From: MGIIa-K1 sp964577145
GTDB lineage: Archaea; Thermoplasmatota; Poseidoniia; Poseidoniales; Poseidoniaceae
NCBI GenBank assembly: GCA_964577145.1
Contig: CAZNXM010000004.1
Span: forward strand, 19,820-83,819
Length of the DNA stretch: 64,000 bases
Reading direction: 5' to 3'
Position 1 is the first letter of the stretch, and every line of letters starts with the position of its first letter. This document shows positions 59,701 through 64,000 of the stretch, one piece after another. The translations under genes and the position numbers were made by a program. The notes under the pieces are model-generated. The model searched no databases and was not told the origin of the DNA. It was given only the letters and a program-made list of their open reading frames with translations.

Positions 59701-62405
59701 AGATGACTGGTGGAACTTCGGCTCCTGAACCAACACCTGCTCCTGTAGCGGATACCACTCCTGAGGTCATCCAACCGACTACAACCCAATCAACCTCTAT
59801 CGGTTGCCGTCGCTGGCAAGTCGAGGTAGAACCATGTCCTGTTGTTCCACAACCACTAGACTTGAATGGAACTATTGTCATCACTCAGGATAGTTGGGGC
59901 GTAGCTGATGCACTTGCAAATAATCTCGTACAACGTGGGATTTCAGTAGCAAAGATTGGATTCGAATTTGGTGCAAAGAGCGTAACGGAACAGGATGAAT
60001 TGAGTGGACACACATACCGTGCCGACCCGATGCGCCCTGGACAAATCGCTGAGGTATGCTCACGAATTTCCTCGGTAGGTGGCGTCATACATCTTGCTGC
60101 TCTTTCCCTTGCAGGTGAAAATTGGGCATCAGAAGTAGGGCCTTCAAATCAGGTGGCGTTATCTAGCCAATCCTGGTTTGGAATTCTCAAAGGACTAGAT
60201 GCTCAACTCGGCTCCCTCTCGAGTGGATTAGTTGCCAGCATTACCGCTCTAGATGGTCGTCATGGTAACATTGGCGACAGATTCAATTCACTACAATGCG
60301 GGGCCAGCGGCGTTACCAAATCCTATGCATTTGAGCGTGAAAACCTTCGTTGTAGAGCCTTGGACCTTCATCCAGAGATGATTATCGACGCCGAATCCGC
60401 AGCAATAGTAATCGAGGCTGAGTTATTCAATAACGGCGGAGATGTCGAAATTGGAATCGACAGAGATCACCGTCGTTGGACCTGGGTTTGTTTCGCTGTG
60501 GATTTAGTCGACGAGCTCACTCAACTTTCCAATGATGATATTTGGTTGGTTAGTGGAGGCGGATCAGGTGTTACTGCGGCTTCAATAGTAGGACTGGCTG
60601 AAGCATCACCAGATTCAGGAGCAACATTCCTTCTACTCGGTCGAAGCAATTTGATCGAGGAGACTAATTCATGGCTTGATTGGAGTGAAAAGCAACTCAA
60701 TGATGAGAAAATGGCTTTTCGTGAACGATTGATTGCAGATTCAGAATCGGGTAAGGTGACGATGGTAGATTGGAATAATGCTTGGACCATGTACACACGA
60801 AGTCGAGATATTTTCCAAACTATTGCTGCAGTAAATGCTACTGGAAATCATGCAGAATACCACTCGACAGATGTTGCAGACCCAGAAGGAATTGCTAATG
60901 CAGCAAATGGACGTATAATTACAGGAATCGTACACGGTGCTGGTCTAGAAGAAAGCAAACTGGTTGGTGACAAAGAGTGGGACATGTTTGACCGTATTGT
61001 ACGTGTCAAGATAGATGGTTGGAAGGCACTTGCAAGTAATGCCGGAGAATCTTTGCGTTTCGCCTGCTCATTCACAAGCGTAGCAGGAAGATTTGGCAAT
61101 GGAGGGCAGACCGATTATGCTGCTGCCAATTCAATACTCGATGCTGAAATGGCACGTTTGACCGCTTCAGGTGATTGCCGTGCCGTAGCAATTGGCTGGA
61201 CTGGTTGGCGCGATGTTGGAATGGCAACTCGCGGCTCAATCGAAGCGGTCTTCGAGGCCGCTGGAATCGAAACTCTGCCGGTTGAATTAGGAGTTCAAAT
61301 ATTCGTAGATGAGGTGCTGATGGGCGGAAAGCGCAGAGTTATCGGTTGCGGCTCACTAGGTTTGATGGATAGATTCGATTCATTCCGTGAAGCACCACTA
61401 CGGCTTCCTGCTGAGATGGCTGCAGCTATTGCAGACCCTCGCAGGTTCCCACTAATTGACAAACTCACAGTACTTGATGAGGGAAGGAGTCTTACCAGTC
61501 AATGCACCCTTTCTACTCAGGACCATCCCTTCTTGGCAGATCATGCAATCGATGGTATTCCATATCACCCTGGAGTTATGGCTTTGGAGATGTTTGCAGA
61601 AAATGCACTCCTATTGTTACCAGGTCATAGCCTCGCTGGATTTGAGGATGTATCATTCGGCTTACCTGTGAAATTGATGAAGGGGCCAATGACCGTTAGA
61701 GTTGAGGCCAGTGTTGCGATGAGCGACGATGATTTGACTTGGGTTTCCTGTCGTTTAGTTTCGGATTTGATGAATTCTAAAGGCGAGGTTTTCGGCGAAC
61801 CTCGCCTACATCATCAGGCACGTGTACGTTTAGTTCGCTCTACAAGCGCCAAAGGTAATTTCCTTGCAACAGAAGTGGAAAGAATCCCAGCAATTGGTAC
61901 TCCGGCAGATGGAGAACTTGCACATCATGCGAGTTTCATCTATCTACGATACTTCCATGGTCGACGCTTCCAAAGTCATGGAGGAGTTCTTCGAGGAGTT
62001 GGTGATAACGAATCATATGGTGTAGATGGAATCGCATTGATGCGTCATCAACTACCGGCTACAGACCAGTTCGCACTTGAAACAGATGGTGAAGAAGTAC
62101 TACTCGATGCACTTCCAATGCTCATTGAAGCAGGATTCCAGAATGCAGGATTGGCAGCCATGGAAGTAGATGGATACTCGAGTCTGCCAATTGGAATCGA
62201 ATGGTCTACAATGCTGAGAGTGCCGGACAAGGACGAGCGATTGCGCATGCGCTCCTTGCGTACTGCAGGTGAGGAAGGTGGGGTTACAGTACACGATGTG
62301 GTAATCGTCGGCTCTGATGACGCACCGGTTCTTGCACTCAAAGGTCTGCGCCTCAAAGCGATGTCGCCAGTCCCGGATGACCAGAAGTTCAGTCTTGAGA
62401 GGTGA
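53772..62405 (+). CDS. PfaA-like type I fatty-acid/polyketide synthase (KS-AT-dACP-KS-ACP3-KR-DH)
   Basis: TTG 53772 is the start, with GAGGAG five bases upstream; 2877 residues. Domains: KS1 (about 18-465) with Cys225, His359 and His398. AT (about 620-930) with Ser724 in GHSLGE and the malonyl-type HAFH motif. A degenerate ACP-like segment (about 1015-1085). KS2 (about 1108-1577) with Cys1318, His1466 and His1506 (SHETYTPARGG, KGFTGHPMGVG), hence not an inactive chain-length factor. A Pro/Glu/Ala linker, then three ACPs with GELGIDTVKQAE, where Thr1710, Thr1826 and Thr1938 replace Ser. KR (about 2040-2490) with SGGGSG and Tyr2449; DH (about 2560-2860) with His2591 and Asp2779. There is no ER or TE domain; fabI precedes and a phosphopantetheinyl transferase follows. 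The order resembles PUFA-synthase PfaA with an extra KS. Confidence 0.92.
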   Translation: MSITTADGKACEGLDQAPFEPIAVIGMAALMPDADSIEAFWQNIIDSHVSIREVPEHRWPTEIYWEEGGPGNIAEGKTYSKIGAFVEDFEFDWRRWRQPPGTLPQIDPCQLWAVTVSADAIEDAGYGDGEKTLDRANTGVVFANALGGENRTFSNLRIYSHEMRAMAIANGMSQEDADALIEQMNEGLPRIDEDTMPGELANVVAGRVANLLDLQGPNYSTDAACASSMAALLDACRQLQTRQVDVMLAGATDRCMEAPTYAKFSAIGALSPTHSTPFDAKANGFVMGEGGGVLVLKRLSDAMRDEDDIKAVIRGVGGSSDGRGKGITAPSQRGQVQAVSRAYSQAGYAPSTVELVEAHGTSTKVGDATELSTLSLLWTGLDGGDHIAVGSIKSQIGHLKAAAGIAGIMKACNSVRYATIPPSAGFETPNPTVNWDEIPFFVPTEARDWPKPEAHPRRAGVSAFGFGGTNFHVAVEGYDPEFHAPIAADWESRWKIYSQVDASSSLEASLTHDELKAVEGGLLLLSAASIDELKTKLSAVAFNGSTFDEDPRGIRLSFVLPKAWSYNTSDEVRLALIATSWADFSKRQALALKAMDDEDKWGFLGSQGILLTNDPAIPEQAKVAHMYPGQGSQYVGMTHDLHTRFSGVRKVWAQADETMVEVLEGDSLSNFVLRSNLDSEEMAKAEHKLKQTEYTQPAMLTADLAIEAALNDHGMMPDMVAGHSLGEYAALMSAGILDMDGALRAAAARGTEMGSVVIEDTGLMASVTAPYSRIAEIIEEIDGYVIAANKNSPKMTVIAGETAPVKEAMSKFEAEGFQCVALATSHAFHSRIVAPANEPLRRFLEGLDIRWPKLPITSNVDGGWYPMDDGTDSKTAILSKLAPQMASSVEWTGQIESMYEAGARIFVEVGPKRALTVFASQILEDKPSLPIMTNHPKAGGIATFLSALGTLALAGRVPHWPSPDSEILSEAFRAGPIGLTLPATPLKQRAKPLPSTGGETKTVVVSASSSSTPLDPDAAKKELVGELIAAKTGYPASFCQGAVNLRATLGMSDADVQDVITTVHSRCSTDSEWDVSGAQTVADISRWITSAPTQTAAREGIVRVDDRSNDPYVITGISLGLPGGEKVFDEGNFEKLVRGETCISEVTDEYKQKLLDKNIVRLIKGRDGSVGMDAATEFGDIPQLAGIKAAFDASEEFGIDSKVLQAWDIATQLATAAGLIALRDAGIPLTPVEQVGKGGLRLIRSWEVPSIYRDRTGVVFASCFAGHQMAAKHAKADGDDGEGRFDRRYLFQILNMGHSQFAQHVGIRGPNTTINLACASATAAFSVAEDWLASDRCDRVVIISADDVTGPDLWEWIGSGFAASGAAATGNVIEETALPFDARRDGMILGMGAAAFVVERKSESDQRGVQPIAELLGTQIANSAYHGTRLNVDHVATSVNNFIGQMEERWGLDRHQMAPDTVFFSHETYTPARGGSAQAEVKALRESFGASADKLVIANTKGFTGHPMGVGIEDASMFYGLDTGRLPPIANHKEVDDELGNLNLSKGGDHPNLKYGMRFAAGFGSQIGLSLVRKWEYSPPRIDGGRLLGWNQELAGTQDLELRILQNKLVAYVSGDDNLHGGVQGDVYEITEGVTVTKSPTPAPVIESVPEPTPEPKPEPVVTEPAPTPSPAGGGEITPIVIEVVVSHTGYPADFVELDQDLEGELGIDTVKQAEIMADIREKFGLPVDEDFILSDYPTLNHMIAYIQRMSGGEAPPAPVPTSAPAPEPVVEAPIPEPTPAPVATPSASGGEIQPKLIGVVVKHTGYPEDFIEMDQDLEGELGIDTVKQAEIMGDVREIFSLPVDEDFVLADHPTLNHFVSYIENMTGGTSTVVATPVSTPEPVAESTPVVEAAPPPIAATNSEIQPKLIGVVVKHTGYPEDFIEMDQDLEGELGIDTVKQAEIMGDVREIFSLPVDEDFVLADHPTLNHFVSYIEKMTGGTSAPEPTPAPVADTTPEVIQPTTTQSTSIGCRRWQVEVEPCPVVPQPLDLNGTIVITQDSWGVADALANNLVQRGISVAKIGFEFGAKSVTEQDELSGHTYRADPMRPGQIAEVCSRISSVGGVIHLAALSLAGENWASEVGPSNQVALSSQSWFGILKGLDAQLGSLSSGLVASITALDGRHGNIGDRFNSLQCGASGVTKSYAFERENLRCRALDLHPEMIIDAESAAIVIEAELFNNGGDVEIGIDRDHRRWTWVCFAVDLVDELTQLSNDDIWLVSGGGSGVTAASIVGLAEASPDSGATFLLLGRSNLIEETNSWLDWSEKQLNDEKMAFRERLIADSESGKVTMVDWNNAWTMYTRSRDIFQTIAAVNATGNHAEYHSTDVADPEGIANAANGRIITGIVHGAGLEESKLVGDKEWDMFDRIVRVKIDGWKALASNAGESLRFACSFTSVAGRFGNGGQTDYAAANSILDAEMARLTASGDCRAVAIGWTGWRDVGMATRGSIEAVFEAAGIETLPVELGVQIFVDEVLMGGKRRVIGCGSLGLMDRFDSFREAPLRLPAEMAAAIADPRRFPLIDKLTVLDEGRSLTSQCTLSTQDHPFLADHAIDGIPYHPGVMALEMFAENALLLLPGHSLAGFEDVSFGLPVKLMKGPMTVRVEASVAMSDDDLTWVSCRLVSDLMNSKGEVFGEPRLHHQARVRLVRSTSAKGNFLATEVERIPAIGTPADGELAHHASFIYLRYFHGRRFQSHGGVLRGVGDNESYGVDGIALMRHQLPATDQFALETDGEEVLLDALPMLIEAGFQNAGLAAMEVDGYSSLPIGIEWSTMLRVPDKDERLRMRSLRTAGEEGGVTVHDVVIVGSDDAPVLALKGLRLKAMSPVPDDQKFSLER
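56820..57030 (+). other. Degenerate ACP-like segment inside the giant synthase
   Basis: The encoded segment (KKELVGELIAAKTGYPASF, LRATLGMSDADVQDVITTVH, VADISRWI) lines up with the three intact ACP repeats (HTGYPADF, LEGELGIDTVKQAEIMADIR, LNHMIAYI). The attachment residue position is Asp instead of Thr or Ser, so it cannot carry pantetheine. It probably is a decayed fourth ACP with a structural role. Confidence 0.6.
59145..59377 (+). repeat. Tandem ACP repeat, copy A (second ACP of the synthase)
   Basis: This 233-base unit is nearly identical to 59481-59713, exactly 336 bases downstream. Long stretches match base for base, with differences mainly at synonymous positions, so the duplication or gene conversion is recent. 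The first ACP repeat (about 58800-59030) is clearly more diverged. Confidence 0.85.
59481..59713 (+). repeat. Tandem ACP repeat, copy B (third ACP of the synthase)
   Basis: Second copy of the near-identical unit at 59145-59377 (offset 336 bases). Both encode LIGVVVKHTGYPEDFIEMD and GELGIDTVKQAEIMGDVRE. ACP number is known to vary and to set yield in PUFA synthases, so copy-number change between relatives is expected. Confidence 0.85.
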
Positions 62406-62409
62406 TTTG

Positions 62410-63099
62410 ATGGAAATAATGGATCCACCAAAGGGTCCACGCATGATTCTTGCAAGATTGCGAATCGGCGATTATAAATCATCTCTAAGCGAAGAAATTG
62501 AACGTGCTACAGCCAAGAGAAATAGGGACCATAATACCGGTAGATTTCTATTGGAAAGTTGTATTGGAAAATGGAATTTACCAATTGGTTCTCTCGAGGT
62601 ACTTCGTACAGAAGAAAGAGCGCCATATTTGAGTTGGATTGAAGGTGTCTGGAATAATTCACCACTGCCTGGAATCAGCATAGGACATTCAGGAGATTGG
62701 GCGGTTTGTGCATTGATTGAGCCGGGATGGTGGATAGGAATAGATGCTGAGCCCGCAAACCGAGGAATTCAGGAAAATGCCTTCGATATGATGGCAAGTG
62801 GTGAGGAATTAGCGTGGTTACGTGCTAATCCGGGCCAAGCTATACGAATTTGGACTGCGAAAGAATCTATTCAGAAAGCAGAACGAATGGGGATGAACCT
62901 CAATCCGCGCCAAATCAATATCGATGATTACGAAGTACATTCTTTCCTCCATGATGATTTGATGGTATCTGTATCATGGCGTCCTGCAGGCCAAGATCCT
63001 CGTACTCCAGAAGATGAATTGCTAGATGCAACTCTTGAGAAGATGAAGGAAAACCCTGATTTCGCAGTAGGCTGTGCCACAACAAGAGGGAATTGCTGA
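62410..63099 (+). CDS. Sfp-type 4'-phosphopantetheinyl transferase
   Basis: This 229-residue enzyme moves the phosphopantetheine arm of CoA to carrier proteins. Motifs are ISIGHSGDWAVCAL (P1/P2 region), WIGIDAEPANR (magnesium-binding GxDxE) and the C-terminal IRIWTAKESIQKAERMG (the WxxKEA motif, with Ser for Ala). The N-terminal RFLLESCIGKW and YLSWIEGVWNNS segments also fit. It starts four bases after the synthase stop, so it is a dedicated partner. Because the synthase's ACPs carry Thr at the attachment position, this enzyme either modifies Thr or serves other carriers. ATG 62410 is the first start not inside the synthase. Confidence 0.88.
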   Translation: MEIMDPPKGPRMILARLRIGDYKSSLSEEIERATAKRNRDHNTGRFLLESCIGKWNLPIGSLEVLRTEERAPYLSWIEGVWNNSPLPGISIGHSGDWAVCALIEPGWWIGIDAEPANRGIQENAFDMMASGEELAWLRANPGQAIRIWTAKESIQKAERMGMNLNPRQINIDDYEVHSFLHDDLMVSVSWRPAGQDPRTPEDELLDATLEKMKENPDFAVGCATTRGNC

Positions 63100-63485
63100 T
63101 GGACAAGGGATTGTGGAAGTGGATTACTTCAGCATCGGTTCTTGCATCAATGTGCTGCTTGCCCTCAGTCGTCTTGGTAATGTTCGGTTTAGCATCGGTA
63201 TCTACAGCAGCTGCCCTCTCCGATACCCTATACTGGGGCCCATTTCGTTGGTGGCTATATTCTGCAACAGGACTCTTCCTCTGCTATGGCCTGTATCGCC
63301 ACTTCAAGTCCGATGGAATTTGCACAATAGACGATGTAAAGCGTGAGCGTCAGAAAGTAGTGAACACCACATTGCTCGCATTTACTATCGCCATTGTTGG
63401 CTATTTGATTTTCAACTACCTTATCCTAGAACTAATTGGTATTGCAGTCGGACTCCCTTGGGAAGAAGACGCCTTCTGGAATTGA
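63099..63485 (+). CDS. Small membrane protein, MerT-like
   Basis: The ATG overlaps the upstream stop (TGATG). The 128-residue product has three or four helices. The first contains vicinal cysteines (SVLASMCCLPSVVLVMFGLASVS) followed by WGPFRWWLYSATGLFLCYGLYRHF. That pattern resembles MerT-type mercury-uptake proteins, which carry a CC pair in helix 1. A soluble loop with CTIDDVKRERQ and a final helix (FTIAIVGYLIFNYLILELIGIAVGL) follow. Metal transport is a weak inference; no merA or merP is seen. Coupling to the synthase operon is by position only. Confidence 0.6.
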   Translation: MDKGLWKWITSASVLASMCCLPSVVLVMFGLASVSTAAALSDTLYWGPFRWWLYSATGLFLCYGLYRHFKSDGICTIDDVKRERQKVVNTTLLAFTIAIVGYLIFNYLILELIGIAVGLPWEEDAFWN

Positions 63486-63500
63486 AATTGAGTTGAGAAC

Positions 63501-63977
63501 ATGGAAGTTGTTGATTGGCTCCGGTTAATGCTCGCGAATGAGATGGAAGTTCGGGCGCCAAGGAGCAGGAAGTCAGAATTGAAATTCATTCAGAATAATT
63601 GTGTATTATTGCAAGAAAATGGCGAGTACATGGGCTTTGCAGAACTTAGGACCATGGGTAAATCCACTGAAATTACTACCTTTGTGATAGATCCCAAAGT
63701 AAGAGGAAAAGGCTACGGTAAGTTGCTTATCGAGGAGTGCATTAAGCAATCTAAAAGCGATTATATTTTGTCATGCACGAAGAATGCAGCAATGTCATCA
63801 CTACTCGAAAAATGTGGTTTTTCTCAAGTTCGTTGGCCAGGTTTAGTGGAAAATTTTTGGATTACTGTGAATACATTCCGCAGTATTTTCCAGATGCTAT
63901 TATTGTGGGAGTGGAAGCGATTATGGCACAAGGGAAAAGGTATCTTTAGTTACAAGAAATACCAACTAAAACGCTAA
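63501..63977 (+). CDS. GNAT-family N-acetyltransferase
   Basis: This 158-residue protein has the acetyl-CoA binding motif A as VIDPKVRGKGYGKLLIEECI (RxxGxG/A pattern). It is preceded by YMGFAELRTMGKSTEITTFVI and followed by NAAMSSLLEKCGFSQV, which is motif B. The final 45 residues are aromatic and basic (FRSIFQMLLLWEWKRLWHKGKG), an unusual tail that might contact the membrane. The acceptor is unknown. The window ends 23 bases after the stop. Confidence 0.82.
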   Translation: MEVVDWLRLMLANEMEVRAPRSRKSELKFIQNNCVLLQENGEYMGFAELRTMGKSTEITTFVIDPKVRGKGYGKLLIEECIKQSKSDYILSCTKNAAMSSLLEKCGFSQVRWPGLVENFWITVNTFRSIFQMLLLWEWKRLWHKGKGIFSYKKYQLKR

Positions 63978-64000
63978 CGCGAATTAACTTGAGCAAAGGG

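Noticed and set aside
1..64000. tRNA, rRNA, CRISPR arrays, insertion sequences and att sites
   Set aside because: No T-loop-like cloverleafs outside genes, no regularly spaced repeats with spacers, no transposase or integrase motifs and no terminal inverted repeats were seen on reading both strands.

Overview
The window looks like part of a planktonic marine euryarchaeal genome, most likely Marine Group II (Candidatus Poseidoniales). The archaeal side is clear: an Orc1/Cdc6 initiator beside an origin-like region, the KEOPS kinase Bud32, a FlaI/FlaJ-type pilus locus with class III-like pilin signals, a UPF0200 kinase, a haloarchaeal-type HTH_10 regulator, a TBP-fold protein, 2-phosphoglycerate kinase and GTP-type dephospho-CoA kinase. 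It is mixed with bacterial-type genes (quinolinate synthase, FabI, a giant KS/AT/ACP synthase, beta-oxidation enzymes), a mix expected of that lineage. Genes are tightly packed, with many ATGA, TGATG and TAATG overlaps, and there are no insertion sequences, tRNAs, rRNAs or CRISPR arrays. The lineage call is inference from gene content.

Layout. 0-8 kb: end of a beta-propeller-like membrane protein, bud32, nadA, fluoride channel, rdgB, a charged membrane protein, a crotonase, a two-gene ABC exporter and a UPF0200 kinase. 8-13 kb: pilus/secretion locus (ATPase, two membrane platform proteins, two pilin-like proteins). 13-25 kb: carbon metabolism: 2-phosphoglycerate kinase, aldehyde dehydrogenase, crotonases, 3-hydroxyacyl-CoA dehydrogenase, a BoxB/PaaA-like di-iron acyl-CoA oxygenase with its own candidate operator and neighbouring HTH_10 regulator, class II FBPase, moaE-moaC and a geranylgeranyl-reductase-like flavoprotein. 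25-34 kb: a seven-zinc-knuckle protein, class I FBP aldolase, a small winged-helix/zinc-ribbon pair, a large winged-helix protein, an unidentified structured RNA candidate, a PPAT-dephospho-CoA kinase fusion, a glycosyltransferase, and orc1/cdc6 with its origin-like region. 34-52 kb: metallo-hydrolase, flavodoxin-less CysJ-like reductase, SLOG protein, biotin carboxylase, PfkB kinase, a SelB/EF-Tu-like protein without GTPase motifs, thioesterase, ThiI-type PP-loop protein, a 1936-residue surface protein, a TBP-like protein and a TatD-like hydrolase.

52-63 kb holds the most striking system: fabI, then an 8.6 kb gene for a 2877-residue PfaA-like synthase (KS-AT-degenerate ACP-KS-three ACPs-KR-DH), then an Sfp-type phosphopantetheinyl transferase. 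Together they supply every catalytic step of a reducing type I fatty-acid or polyketide cycle in an archaeon, a domain generally lacking fatty acid synthase. All three intact ACP repeats carry Thr where the pantetheine-bearing Ser is expected. The crotonases, hydroxyacyl-CoA dehydrogenase, aldehyde dehydrogenase and thioesterase elsewhere point to active acyl-CoA breakdown as well; FBPase, FBP aldolase and 2-phosphoglycerate kinase fit gluconeogenesis.

Two genes below the usual ORF size limit were found by reading: a 46-residue membrane protein (16797-16937, minus) and a 31-residue double-CxxC protein (27018-27113, minus). Short perfect GC-rich hairpins with three-base loops and no T-tract recur between genes throughout the window.
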